The notes under the pieces: generated by a model
Told to the model about the DNA's origin: nothing
What the model saw: the letters and a program-made list of their open reading frames with translations, nothing else
The model's database searches: none
Translations under genes and position numbers: made by a program
NCBI RefSeq assembly: GCF_011320225.1
Contig: NZ_JAAOEN010000012.1
Location: 85,716 to 149,715, forward strand
Source of the DNA: Phytoactinopolyspora limicola
GTDB taxonomy: Bacteria > Actinomycetota > Actinomycetes > Jiangellales > Jiangellaceae
DNA length: 64,000 bases
Direction: 5' to 3'
Shown here: piece after piece, positions 35,619 through 44,720 of the stretch
How positions within the stretch are numbered: position 1 is the first letter of the stretch
How the letters are laid out: each line of letters starts with the position of its first letter

Positions 35619-37212
35619 AGTGACGAGCGAGCTCGCGGTGGTCACCCACGGTCTGGACATCGGTGGCATCGTCGATGAGTTGATCGACGCCAAGATCGCT
35701 TCGCGGATCGCGGCGAAAGATGCCACCTTGTGGGGCGCCGACGCCGAGGCGGAGGCGCCGATCCGGCTGGGCTGGACCGATCTGCATGAAACCTCGCGTC
35801 CGCTGCTCGCCGAGATCGAGGCGTTGCAGGCGGAGTTGCGCGCTGATGGGCTCGATCGGATCGTGTTGGCCGGCATGGGTGGGTCGTCGCTGGCCCCGGA
35901 GGTCATCACCGCCACGGCGGGGGTCGAGCTCACCATCCTCGATACCACCGACCCCGCGTCCGTGCGCCGGGCGCTGGACGACCGGATCGAGCGCACTGTC
36001 CTGGTGGTGTCCAGCAAGTCGGGGTCGACGGTCGAGACCGACAGCCAACGCCGGGTGTTCGAGGCCGCTTTCACCGCGGCCGGCATCGATGCCGCGTCGC
36101 GTATCGTCGCCGTCACCGATCCGGGTTCGGCGCTGGCCGAACACGCTAAGCAGGCCGGCTACCGGCGGCTGTTCTTGGCTGACTCCCTGGTCGGTGGCCG
36201 GTACTCCGCGTTGACCGCGTTCGGCCTGGTGCCGAGTGCACTTGCCGGGGCCGATGTCGCGGCGTTGCTGGACGAGGCGGCCGCCGCCGCGAACGCCTTA
36301 CGCCAGGATGCTCTGGGCAATCCGGCGCTGGTGCTCGGCGCGGCGCTGGGCGGCGGGAAGGACGCGGGACGCGACAAGGTGGCTATCGCCGACGCCGGTT
36401 CGGGCATCGTGGGTTTCGCCGACTGGGCGGAGCAGCTGATCGCGGAGTCGACGGGCAAGCTGGGTACGGGTGTGTTGCCGGTCGCGGCCGTCGCGGGTGA
36501 CCCGGAGATCGCGCAGGCCCCGGCCGACGTGCTGCCCGCGCTGGTGGGCTCCCCGTCGAGTACGCCGGAGCGCAGCGTCGTCGTCAGTGGACCGTTGGGT
36601 GCGCAGTTCTTGCTGTGGGAGTACGCCACGGCGATCGCCGGGCGGCTTCTCGGGATCAACCCGTTCGACCAGCCCGACGTCGAGAGCGCCAAGGTGGCGG
36701 CCCGTGGCTTGCTGGACGCTACGCCGCAACCGGAGCCGCCCGCTTTCACCGACGGCGGCGTCGAGGTCCGTGGATCCGCGGGTCTGCTTGATGGTGTCAG
36801 TTCGCTCGACGGAGCGGTCGAAGCGCTCCTGAGTCAACTGGCCGAGGGCGGGTACCTCGCGGTGATGGCCTATCTGGACCGCGAAGGAGCGGACGCCGGA
36901 CTCGCGGAGGTGCGGGTGCCGTTGGCGCGCCGCACCGGGCGTCCGACGACGTTCGGCTGGGGGCCACGGTTTTTGCATTCCACCGGCCAGTATCACAAGG
37001 GTGGACCACCGCAGGGGGTGTTCTTGCAGGTCACCGGCGCCAGCGTCGATGACGTCGAGATCCCGGACCGGCCGTTTACGTTCGGTGAGTTGATCACGGC
37101 GCAGGCCGCTGGTGACGCACAAGTGCTGGCTGATCACGGCCGGCCGGTGCTGCGGCTCCACCTCACCGACCGGGCTGCCGGGGTCGCCAGGCTGCGCGAG
37201 GTTCTGGCGTGA
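35590..37212 (+). CDS. pgi: Glucose-6-phosphate isomerase
   Basis: Interconverts glucose 6-phosphate and fructose 6-phosphate. Sugar-phosphate-binding motifs are VVSSKSGST and GGRYSALTAFG; FLHSTGQYHKGGP is typical of the actinobacterial and transaldolase-fused isomerases. The GTG at 35590 has GGAGG seven bases upstream; an alternative GTG at 35620 lacks one. The product is 540 aa. Its stop overlaps the zwf start (GTGA). Tal and pgi are fused in some bacteria, and are neighbours here. Confidence 0.94.
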   Translation: MTSERSGRDEVTSELAVVTHGLDIGGIVDELIDAKIASRIAAKDATLWGADAEAEAPIRLGWTDLHETSRPLLAEIEALQAELRADGLDRIVLAGMGGSSLAPEVITATAGVELTILDTTDPASVRRALDDRIERTVLVVSSKSGSTVETDSQRRVFEAAFTAAGIDAASRIVAVTDPGSALAEHAKQAGYRRLFLADSLVGGRYSALTAFGLVPSALAGADVAALLDEAAAAANALRQDALGNPALVLGAALGGGKDAGRDKVAIADAGSGIVGFADWAEQLIAESTGKLGTGVLPVAAVAGDPEIAQAPADVLPALVGSPSSTPERSVVVSGPLGAQFLLWEYATAIAGRLLGINPFDQPDVESAKVAARGLLDATPQPEPPAFTDGGVEVRGSAGLLDGVSSLDGAVEALLSQLAEGGYLAVMAYLDREGADAGLAEVRVPLARRTGRPTTFGWGPRFLHSTGQYHKGGPPQGVFLQVTGASVDDVEIPDRPFTFGELITAQAAGDAQVLADHGRPVLRLHLTDRAAGVARLREVLA

Positions 37213-38738
37213 CCTGGACGGCCAACCCTTTACGCGACAAGCGCGACAAACGGCTGCCGCGGATCGCCGGGCCGTCCAGCCTGGTCATCTTCGGTGTCAC
37301 TGGTGATCTGGCCCGCAAGAAGCTCATGCCCGCGGTGTATGACCTCGCCAACCGCGGTCTGCTGCCGCCGGGGTTTTCGCTGGTGGGTTTCGCCCGCCGC
37401 GACTGGGCGCAGCAGGATTTCGGCAAACAGGTTCACGACGCGGTGCGTGAGCACGCGCGAACTCCGTTCAGCGAGGCCACCTGGAAACAGCTGTCCGAGG
37501 GGTTCCGGTTCGTGTCGGGTGACTTCTCCGACGACGACGCCTTCGACCAGCTCGAACGGACCATCCGCGAGCTCGACGAGGCGCAGGGTACGGGTGGCAA
37601 CCACGCCTTCTACCTGTCGATCCCGCCGTCGTTCTTCGACGTGGTGTGCAAACAGTTGGCCCGATCCGGGCTAGCCGAGCCGGAGACCGAGGATCAATGG
37701 CGCCGAGTGGTGATCGAGAAGCCGTTCGGGCATGACCTCACCAGCGCCCGGCAGCTGAACGCGGTGGTGGAGAGTATCTTCCCACCCGACTCGATCTTCC
37801 GGATCGACCACTACCTGGGCAAAGAGACCGTCCAGAACATCATGGCGTTGCGGTTCGCCAACCAGCTGTTCGAGCCGATCTGGAACGCCAACTACGTCGA
37901 CCACGTGCAGATCACCATGGCCGAAGACGTCGGTATCGGCGGCCGGGCCGGTTACTACGACGGCATCGGCGCGGCCCGGGACGTCATCCAGAACCACCTG
38001 TTGCAGCTGCTAGCTCTGGTGGCGATGGAGGAGCCGGTCTCCTTCGACGCCGGAGACCTCCGGGCGGAGAAGGAGAAGGTGCTCTCCGCGGTCCGGTTGC
38101 CCGCCGATCTGGCCGCGCATACCGCCCGGGGTCAGTACGCGGCCGGCTGGGCCGGCGGTGAACATGTGCCCGGGTACCTCGAGGAAGACGGGATCACTCC
38201 GGACTCGACGACCGAAACCTTCGCCGCCATCCGGTTGGACATCGACACCCGGCGCTGGGCCGGTGTGCCGTTCTATCTACGCACCGGCAAACGCCTTGGC
38301 CGGCGGGTGACCGAGGTCGCCATCGTGTTCAAACGGGCGCCACACCTGCCGTTCGAGTCGACCGCCACCGAGGAACTCGGACAGAACGCCCTCGTCATCC
38401 GGGTACAGCCGGACGAAGGGGTGACGATCCGGTTCGGCTCGAAGGTTCCGGGTACCGCCATGGAGGTGCGCGACGTCACTATGGACTTCGGGTACGGCTA
38501 CTCGTTCACCGAGGAGAGCCCGGAGGCCTACGAGCGGCTCATCCTGGACGTACTGCTGGGTGATCCGCCGCTGTTCCCTCGCCACGAAGAGGTCGAGTTG
38601 TCCTGGAAGATCCTCGACCCGATCGAGGAGTTCTGGGCGGCCAACGGCACCCCAGAGCCCTACCCTTCGGGTGGCTGGGGGCCGGCCTCGGCCGACGAGA
38701 TGCTCGCCCGGGACGGTCGCAGCTGGAGGATGCCGTGA
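37209..38738 (+). CDS. zwf: Glucose-6-phosphate 1-dehydrogenase
   Basis: First enzyme of the oxidative pentose phosphate pathway, making NADPH. The nucleotide-binding GVTGDLARKKLMPAVYDL and the active-site motif RIDHYLGKETVQN are both intact. It is 509 aa. The GTG start overlaps pgi, and the stop overlaps opcA (GTGA). OpcA is its assembly partner. Confidence 0.97.
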   Translation: MTWTANPLRDKRDKRLPRIAGPSSLVIFGVTGDLARKKLMPAVYDLANRGLLPPGFSLVGFARRDWAQQDFGKQVHDAVREHARTPFSEATWKQLSEGFRFVSGDFSDDDAFDQLERTIRELDEAQGTGGNHAFYLSIPPSFFDVVCKQLARSGLAEPETEDQWRRVVIEKPFGHDLTSARQLNAVVESIFPPDSIFRIDHYLGKETVQNIMALRFANQLFEPIWNANYVDHVQITMAEDVGIGGRAGYYDGIGAARDVIQNHLLQLLALVAMEEPVSFDAGDLRAEKEKVLSAVRLPADLAAHTARGQYAAGWAGGEHVPGYLEEDGITPDSTTETFAAIRLDIDTRRWAGVPFYLRTGKRLGRRVTEVAIVFKRAPHLPFESTATEELGQNALVIRVQPDEGVTIRFGSKVPGTAMEVRDVTMDFGYGYSFTEESPEAYERLILDVLLGDPPLFPRHEEVELSWKILDPIEEFWAANGTPEPYPSGGWGPASADEMLARDGRSWRMP

Positions 38739-39685
38739 TCATCGACCTTCCGTCCACCACCTCGCCCGACGTCGGCAAACGCCTCGTCGAGCTCCGCACG
38801 CAACACGGTGCGGTGACACTCGGCCGGGTGTTGACGCTGGTGCTCGTCATCGACGAGGAACATGCCGAGAGCGCTATCGCCTCGGCCAACCATGCCAGCC
38901 ACGAGCACCCGTGCCGGATCGTCGCCGTTATCCGTGGCACCTCACGGGGATCCACCCGGCTCGACGCGCAGATCCGAGTGGGCGGCGACGCCGGCGCCAG
39001 TGAGGTGGTGGTGCTGCGTACCTTCGGGCCGCTGACCGCGCACCCGGTGTCGGTGGTGGTCCCGCTGCTGCTGCCCGATGCTCCCATCGTGGCGTGGTGG
39101 CCAGCCGAGGCGCCGCCCGTGCCCGCCGACGATCCGGTGGGGGCGCTGGCCCAGCGCCGGATCACCGACGCCACCGCCTGCAAACGGCCCAGCGCCGCAC
39201 TGAAGGACCTCGTCGACGGGTACCGGCCGGGCGACACCGACCTCGCGTGGACGAGGCTCACCTTGTGGCGTGCGCTTCTGGCCGCGGCCCTCGACCAGCC
39301 ACCATACGAGCAGGTCACCAGTGCAAGAGTGGTGGCCGGTTCGGAGAACCCGAGTGCCGAGCTGCTCGCCGGCTGGTTGTCCATGACCCTGCGCTGCCCG
39401 GTCACCCGCACCAAGGCCAGCGGAGTGGACGGGATGCTCAGCGTCCGCTTGGACCGCTCGTCGGGTGCCATCATGATCGAACGGCCGGATGACGACGTCG
39501 CCGTGCTGAGCACGCCGGGCCGGGCGGATCGCAAGGTCGCGCTGCCGCGGCGCACGGCCGGCGAATGCCTCGCCGAGGAGTTGCGCCGGCTCGATCCGGA
39601 CGACGTCTACGGCGATGTCCTGTCCACCGGCCTGGAGCTCCAGCGGGAAACCGGCAAAACCACCCGGACCAAGGTGAAGCGATGA
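38735..39685 (+). CDS. opcA: Glucose-6-phosphate dehydrogenase assembly protein OpcA
   Basis: Partner that assembles or activates glucose-6-phosphate dehydrogenase. It shows SCRIVAVIRG-like and VVVPLLLPDAPIVAWWPAE segments that are diagnostic for OpcA, and AAALDQPPYEQV. The length is 316 aa. It is coupled to zwf upstream and to pgl downstream by 4-base overlaps. Confidence 0.95.
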   Translation: MIIDLPSTTSPDVGKRLVELRTQHGAVTLGRVLTLVLVIDEEHAESAIASANHASHEHPCRIVAVIRGTSRGSTRLDAQIRVGGDAGASEVVVLRTFGPLTAHPVSVVVPLLLPDAPIVAWWPAEAPPVPADDPVGALAQRRITDATACKRPSAALKDLVDGYRPGDTDLAWTRLTLWRALLAAALDQPPYEQVTSARVVAGSENPSAELLAGWLSMTLRCPVTRTKASGVDGMLSVRLDRSSGAIMIERPDDDVAVLSTPGRADRKVALPRRTAGECLAEELRRLDPDDVYGDVLSTGLELQRETGKTTRTKVKR

Positions 39686-40458
39686 ATTCTTCCGTAGTGA
39701 TCCACCGCGACGCCGAGGTGCTCGCCGAAGCAGTGTCCGCCCGGCTGATCACCCGGCTTGCCGATGCGCAGGCTGCCCGCGGCCAGGCGTCGCTCGTCCT
39801 GACCGGTGGCCGGGTGGGTATCGCGACGCTGGCCGCGGTGCGCCGCTCCCCCGCCCACTCCGCCGTCGACTGGTCGGCGGTGGACGTGTGGTGGGGTGAC
39901 GAGCGCTTCCTACCGGCGGGGGACCCGGAACGCAACGAAACCCAGGCGCGTACGGCCCTGCTGGATCATCTTCCCTTCGACCCGGCCCGGGTACATCCGA
40001 TGCCGGCCGACGGCGGCGAGTTCACCGGCAACCCGGAGCTGGCGGCGGAGGCGTACGCCACCGAACTTCATGCGGCCACCGCCGATGGTGCGGACGCCGA
40101 CGTACCCGAGTTCGACGTGCTGCTGCTGGGGGTCGGGCCGGACGGGCACGTCGCGTCGTTGTTCCCCGAGTTCCCGGCCCTGCACGACGACCGCGCAGTG
40201 GTGGGTGTCCACGGCGCCCCCAAACCGCCCCCCACCCGGATCAGCCTCACCCTGCCGACCATTCGGGCCGCCGCCGAGGTGTGGCTCGTCGTGGCCGGGG
40301 ACGACAAAGCCGCGGCGGTCCAGATGGCGCTGGGCGAGGCCGGCTCGACCCAGATTCCGGCGGCCGGGGCACGCGGGCGACACCGCACCCTCTGGCTGCT
40401 GGACACTGCCGCGGCGGCCAAACTCCCGCCGGGGCTGAACCGCCGCGCCACCCCCTGA
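39682..40458 (+). CDS. pgl: 6-phosphogluconolactonase
   Basis: Hydrolyses 6-phosphogluconolactone to 6-phosphogluconate. Family motifs are VDVWWGDERFLP and LLLGVGPDGHVASLFPEFP. The ATG at 39682 overlaps the opcA stop (ATGA), and the 258 aa length fits. An in-frame upstream start exists but would overlap opcA by over 100 bases. It is the last gene of the operon. Confidence 0.95.
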   Translation: MNSSVVIHRDAEVLAEAVSARLITRLADAQAARGQASLVLTGGRVGIATLAAVRRSPAHSAVDWSAVDVWWGDERFLPAGDPERNETQARTALLDHLPFDPARVHPMPADGGEFTGNPELAAEAYATELHAATADGADADVPEFDVLLLGVGPDGHVASLFPEFPALHDDRAVVGVHGAPKPPPTRISLTLPTIRAAAEVWLVVAGDDKAAAVQMALGEAGSTQIPAAGARGRHRTLWLLDTAAAAKLPPGLNRRATP

Positions 40459-40477
40459 CGAGCACCACCACACCCGC

Positions 40478-40578
40478 AACCCGCAACCCGCAACCCGCCC
40501 CCCGTTCCCCCGCAACCCGTTCCCCCGCAACCCGTTCCCCCGCAACCCGTTCCCCCGCAACCCGCCCCCCGTTCCCCC
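40478..40578. repeat. 15-bp minisatellite (CGCAACCCGTTCCCC unit)
   Basis: Directly after pgl, four perfect 15-base units lie at 40504-40563. They are flanked by shorter CGCAACC and CCCGTTCCCC pieces. The unit is homopolymer-rich and probably varies in copy number between strains. No spacer structure is present, so it is not a CRISPR array. Confidence 0.88.
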
Positions 40579-40632
40579 GTGATCGAAAACAGAATCCGGT
40601 TGCTATAGCGACCAGAAAGCGGCAACGATCAC
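40579..40632. repeat. 54-bp class 2 element with degenerate left arm
   Basis: It has the same length and ends (GTGATCG ... CGATCAC) as 14511-14564, and the same GCTATAGCG centre. The right half is nearly identical to that copy. The left half has diverged, so the stem is largely lost. Confidence 0.75.
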
Positions 40633-40687
40633 CGGGGTGGAGGGCAAGGAACACGGGGGTAGAGGAAAAGGCCCTACCATTAACGAT

Positions 40688-40864
40688 GTGCGCGAGGTCA
40701 AGGCGAAGAAGAAGTGCTGCAAGAGCACCCCTCGGTGCAAGAAATGCCCCGTCGTCCTCAAGCGGCTCGCCAACGCCGGACTCGCCACCCACGAGCGCAA
40801 ACGCAGGTACCTCGTCGCGGGGACGGTCCCGAAGAAGGCGCTGAAGAAGGCCCGCGCGTTCTGA
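40688..40864 (+). CDS. Small Cys/Lys-rich conserved hypothetical protein
   Basis: A 58 aa, strongly basic protein with four cysteines in KKCCKSTPRCKKCPVVLKR, a possible zinc or nucleic-acid-binding knuckle. It ends KKALKKARAF. The GTG at 40688 is preferred; an ATG at 40637 would add a Gly/Lys-rich tail derived from the neighbouring repeat. From memory this kind of short protein is common in actinobacteria, but its function is unknown to me. Confidence 0.65.
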   Translation: MREVKAKKKCCKSTPRCKKCPVVLKRLANAGLATHERKRRYLVAGTVPKKALKKARAF

Positions 40865-40874
40865 CCCATGGCTC

Positions 40875-42332
40875 TTAACCACGGTAGAGGTCCTCGAGCC
40901 CAACGAGAACGAGCCGCCCGTCATCGGGTAGGTCATCGTCAAAGCCGGCTCCGCTGTAGCACATGAACACGGCGTCGTCGGTTTCGAACCCCTTCGTCGC
41001 GAGGAGATCCCGCGCCCGACGCAGCCGGTCGAGGTGCCGACGCCCGATGACTTCACCCCACTTCGCCTCTCCGAGGGCAAGAATTCGTTTGCGCTCGCCC
41101 GAGCGAGCCGGTGCAACCGCCACGACGTCGACCTCGATCTGCCTCCGATTGGCTGGGTCGGCCACAGTGCCGGCGTGCACTCTGCCCGGCGCGCTTCCAA
41201 TAACGCTCCGGCCTCGACGCAACGCGTATTCCCGGCAGAGCATCTCGAAGTGTGGTCCCAGCACCTTGGACTCAAAGCGCGGCTGAGCATCCTGCCACAC
41301 TAGATGCGCCTCGCCCAGCTCCAGCAACCGCCACTGGGGCCGCATCACTGCTTGATAGAACGCGATCAGCGGTTCGGTGATGACGTACCGTCCGCGACCA
41401 TCACGGAAGGCATCCGGCTCTCGAGCGATCAGGCGACTGTCTTCGAGAACCGTCAACGGATGAGCGATATCGGCTGCCTTGCGCCCAAGGTAATTGGCGA
41501 TACCCCCTCGGGTCGCATTGCCATCAGCGATGGCGGCGAGCACCGAATGATACAGAGCGGGGTCGCGGATGTCGGTCTCCTCCGCAAGGAGGTATCTCGC
41601 CTCCCGAAACAACGGACGACGCGGGTTGAGCACAGTCCGCTGCACCCAGGAATCAAAGTCGACGGGGTCACGCGGAACGTCGTCGCGGACGAACTCACGC
41701 CGGTACGCCGGTGTCCCTCCGAGCACAGCGTGCACCTTGATGGCCAGCCGTGGGTCGGTGATGTTCCAGAACTGTGCGGCCAGCTCGTACTCAAAGGGCT
41801 GGATGACCAGTTCCAATCCAGCCCGTCCACGCAGCGGTGCGCCTCCCGCCAGCAGGCTGCCCATGACCGACATCGCCGATCCGCAGACCAAAACCCGCGC
41901 ACGGCTGGTGTGTCCGGGCGATGTGCTGTGTTGGTCGATGGCACGTTGCAGCATGGAGGGCAACGCTGGACTTGCCTTCATCAAATATGGGAACTCGTCA
42001 ATGACGATTGGCAGGCGTTGCTCGCGCGCTAGCGTGAATAGCGCCTCGAGCGCGTCGTCCCACGTCGAAAACGAGTACGGCGCGAGAGCTCCGGTATGTC
42101 GGGCCAATGCCGCGCCCAGCATTCGGAGGGACTCGACTTCGGTGGCCTCAACGGCCTCGAAGTAGAAGCCACCGAATTGCGCCGCCAAGGCGCTCAACAG
42201 ATACGTCTTACCTTGTCGTCGGCGTCCGCTGACAATCCCCAGCGTTGCTCTGTCCTGAGAATCGTCGACAAAGTCGACGAGCGACGTCCAGTCCTCATCT
42301 CGGTCAAAAACGTGAGCAGGTTTGGATGTCAT
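40875..42332 (-). CDS. AAA ATPase with C-terminal DUF234 nuclease-like domain
   Basis: ATP-binding protein of the archaeal-type ATPase group. The P-loop is GRRRQGKT (residues 36-43) and Walker B is PIVIDEFPYL with Asp112-Glu113. A winged-helix region follows near residues 270-330. The C-terminus resembles DUF234 and keeps a PD-(D/E)xK-like set: Asp402 in IEVD, then Glu422 and Lys424 in GEAKW. The length is 485 aa. It stands alone, just behind a perfect 54-base inverted repeat, and looks less GC-rich than its neighbours by eye. Role unknown; such genes often look horizontally acquired. Confidence 0.85.
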   Translation of the reverse strand: MTSKPAHVFDRDEDWTSLVDFVDDSQDRATLGIVSGRRRQGKTYLLSALAAQFGGFYFEAVEATEVESLRMLGAALARHTGALAPYSFSTWDDALEALFTLAREQRLPIVIDEFPYLMKASPALPSMLQRAIDQHSTSPGHTSRARVLVCGSAMSVMGSLLAGGAPLRGRAGLELVIQPFEYELAAQFWNITDPRLAIKVHAVLGGTPAYRREFVRDDVPRDPVDFDSWVQRTVLNPRRPLFREARYLLAEETDIRDPALYHSVLAAIADGNATRGGIANYLGRKAADIAHPLTVLEDSRLIAREPDAFRDGRGRYVITEPLIAFYQAVMRPQWRLLELGEAHLVWQDAQPRFESKVLGPHFEMLCREYALRRGRSVIGSAPGRVHAGTVADPANRRQIEVDVVAVAPARSGERKRILALGEAKWGEVIGRRHLDRLRRARDLLATKGFETDDAVFMCYSGAGFDDDLPDDGRLVLVGLEDLYRG

Positions 42333-42346
42333 CTTGGCACTCCGTC

Positions 42347-42400
42347 GATGTGGAAGTGTACTTCTATGAAGTATAGTTCATAGAAGTACACTTCCACATC
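42347..42400. promoter_or_regulatory. Perfect 24-bp inverted repeat upstream of the DUF234 ATPase
   Basis: Arms 42347-42370 and 42377-42400 match exactly around a 6-base centre. The repeat ends 15 bases before the ATPase start codon. It is AT-rich compared with everything around it. On the ATPase strand the centre reads TATACT, a good -10 hexamer, so the repeat may be an operator built over the promoter. A recombination or target site is also possible. Confidence 0.8.
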
Positions 42401-42437
42401 TTTCTCTCACGGGTAGCCGTCAGAGGTCGAGCGGCCG

Positions 42438-44696
42438 CTAAGGGTGGCTCGGCTCGCGTGGGACAACGGCGGAGAGTTCGTCGAGAACGACGGTGCCGTG
42501 GTAGCTGGCGGCAGGATCCAGCTCGTTGAAGAAGATCCGCCGAAGGCTCACCGGATAGCTGACCTCGGCCGGCACGGGGTAGGTCACCTGCTGCCAGCCG
42601 GGCTCGGTGAGGAAACCGGGTTCGACGGTGAACAACCGCCCGGTAGCATCTACCACCTCCAGCCGGGTCCGTTTCCCGCGGCCCTCGGAGTTCACCCAGA
42701 TGGTGAACGCCACCGGGTGGCCAGCCACGGGCAGCAGGTTGTCCGCGGGCCAGATTCCGGCGCCGCGGATCAACGTGGTTTGGGTGAAGTCGAAGTCGAG
42801 TCGCAGACCGTTCCCGTTGTATCCGGCGTTGGTGGTCGAGATCGAGCCGCTGGCCCGAAGTGCCCAGAAGTCCCAGTTCGACGTGTTCTCGAAGGCGTCG
42901 ACCACCACCTCCCGCATCCCGAGCCCCACCGGCACCTCGGTGCTCACCTCACCCGCGGTGACCGTGACAACTTCCTCGCCGTCGTCGATCAGCGCGGTGA
43001 CGTGGAAGACGCCCTGATCGTCGACGCTGACGTCGAGTGCGTCCTCGTCGTACGCCACGGTCACGTCGCCGGGTTCGATCGGCGCCGCCCGATCGTCATC
43101 GTCGTACCCGGTCAGCTCGAAGGTGGTGGTCCGGCCGGGTTCGGTCAGCCCGATCCACGCGGGTGTGGTCTCCAGCCGGTCCAGTTCGCCCAGCACGGTC
43201 ACGTCGACCGCTCCGGCGGCCCGGCCCCAGCGGGCGGTGATCGTCGTCTCCCCCGGCGAACGTGCGGTGAAGACACCATCGCGGCCCATGAGGCCGGTTC
43301 GCGGGTTGGCGCTTCGCCAGTGCAACCGCGCGGCCGCCGGCAGTTCAGCCGGGCCATACACCTCGTCGTGGGCGTCGGCGGCCAGCCGCCGGGTCAACCC
43401 GGGAAAGACCCGATTGGTGCGCAGCGGCGGCTCGAACGTCTCCCCCGCGGCCCGCTCTCGTTCCAGCACGGTGCGCACCCAGAACCCATCGACGGTGCCG
43501 CTGCCTTCGGGTACGAACAGCGCCAGTCCGGTCGGCACCGGCCGTTGGCCAGCGGCGTCGGACGGGCGGTTGACTAGGTGCGCGTCGGCCTGCCCCGGAT
43601 CCCGCGCCACCAGGGTCGTCGACCCACCGCCGTCCAGGTTCAGCGCGCTGTGCGCCCCGAGTTCCACCATCACCTCGGCCAGCTCGTCCAGCCCGATGCC
43701 GTCGGAGTGTCCCGGCTGGCGTCCGTCGACGGTCACGAGCCACATGTGGGAGCCGTCCGCGCTGAACCCGACCGCGGTGCGTGGTTCGCGGGTGTTGTTC
43801 TCCGGCGGGAGCTTCTGTGCATCTCCGTCGACGACGAGCACCTGACGTCCACTCATCGCCGCCCTGACCCTCATGTCGTCGGGGGCACGTACCTGATAGT
43901 CGACGCCGACCTCGTCGCCCGGTTCGAGGGTGCGCAGCGCGGCGGCGCCGGCTTCCCGACCGACCAGCACGAACGTGTCTTCGGCGATAGCGCCGGCGCG
44001 TGGTGTGTCCACCACCTCGGCGACCACACCATCGGTGACCACGACCTCGACGTCGTCGTCGGTGTCCTCCGTCGGCCGGCACCGGCAATAGGTGCCCCAC
44101 ACGTCGGTGAACATGCCGATCTGGTCCTCCAGCAGCTCGGCCTTGTTCATCGCATCCAGCGGGAGCGTCGCCGCGCCCGGCAACACGACACTGCCGTCGA
44201 ACACGATCTCACCGATGGCGCCGACGCCGTCCTCGCTGACCATCACCGCGTTCTGGGTTGTCCGCGCTCGGGTGTTCGGCAGCGGCGACTGGACCAGTTC
44301 GCCGTCCTGAATGCCGACGCCCCACGGCGCACCTGAACCGGCGATGTCGAAGTAGTCCGCGTTCACCGCCGCGACGGCACCAGCCTCCTGGGCCATATCC
44401 AGCACCGGCCTGGTCGAGGCGACCTGTCCCGGAAAGAGCCGCCCGACCGCCACATCCCCGGTCAGGTCGACGGACAGCTCATGCGAGCGCCGCCAGCCGA
44501 CCGCCCCGGTCGAGCCGTCCGGACCGTACCGGTCGACGGTGGTCAGCTCGATGCCGGGCCCGACGGGCCGGGTTTCGCGGAACGTCTCTACCGTGGTCTC
44601 TTCGTGTGCGTGCGCCGGGCTCAGCACCGCGAACACGAGGCCTCCGGCCAGCACCAGCGACGTAGCTCGCCAGCGGGTGGAACGACGATGGAACAT
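42438..44696 (-). CDS. Secreted phosphodiester glycosidase-domain protein (NAGPA family)
   Basis: A 752 aa exported protein. The signal peptide covers about residues 1-31 (Arg-rich start, hydrophobic core, ending AHAHEE). The phosphodiester glycosidase (NAGPA/DUF2233) domain covers about residues 80-400 with AVNADYFD and ALNLDGGGSTTLVAR. Bacterial Ig-like repeats and a carbohydrate-binding-like C-terminus follow. Mammalian NAGPA removes GlcNAc from GlcNAc-1-phosphodiesters; the substrate here is unknown. It lies 24 bp downstream of a phosphatase gene in the ABC importer cluster. Confidence 0.85.
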   Translation of the reverse strand: MFHRRSTRWRATSLVLAGGLVFAVLSPAHAHEETTVETFRETRPVGPGIELTTVDRYGPDGSTGAVGWRRSHELSVDLTGDVAVGRLFPGQVASTRPVLDMAQEAGAVAAVNADYFDIAGSGAPWGVGIQDGELVQSPLPNTRARTTQNAVMVSEDGVGAIGEIVFDGSVVLPGAATLPLDAMNKAELLEDQIGMFTDVWGTYCRCRPTEDTDDDVEVVVTDGVVAEVVDTPRAGAIAEDTFVLVGREAGAAALRTLEPGDEVGVDYQVRAPDDMRVRAAMSGRQVLVVDGDAQKLPPENNTREPRTAVGFSADGSHMWLVTVDGRQPGHSDGIGLDELAEVMVELGAHSALNLDGGGSTTLVARDPGQADAHLVNRPSDAAGQRPVPTGLALFVPEGSGTVDGFWVRTVLERERAAGETFEPPLRTNRVFPGLTRRLAADAHDEVYGPAELPAAARLHWRSANPRTGLMGRDGVFTARSPGETTITARWGRAAGAVDVTVLGELDRLETTPAWIGLTEPGRTTTFELTGYDDDDRAAPIEPGDVTVAYDEDALDVSVDDQGVFHVTALIDDGEEVVTVTAGEVSTEVPVGLGMREVVVDAFENTSNWDFWALRASGSISTTNAGYNGNGLRLDFDFTQTTLIRGAGIWPADNLLPVAGHPVAFTIWVNSEGRGKRTRLEVVDATGRLFTVEPGFLTEPGWQQVTYPVPAEVSYPVSLRRIFFNELDPAASYHGTVVLDELSAVVPREPSHP

Positions 44697-44720
44697 GGCA
44701 CGACCTCCTCATCTGAACGA

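Noticed and set aside
34074..36116. A 680-codon minus-strand open frame across tkt, tal and pgi
   Set aside because: Fully antisense to well-recognised enzymes and without any protein-family pattern.
40478..40578. CRISPR-like repeat array
   Set aside because: Units are head to tail without spacers and no cas genes are nearby; it is a minisatellite.
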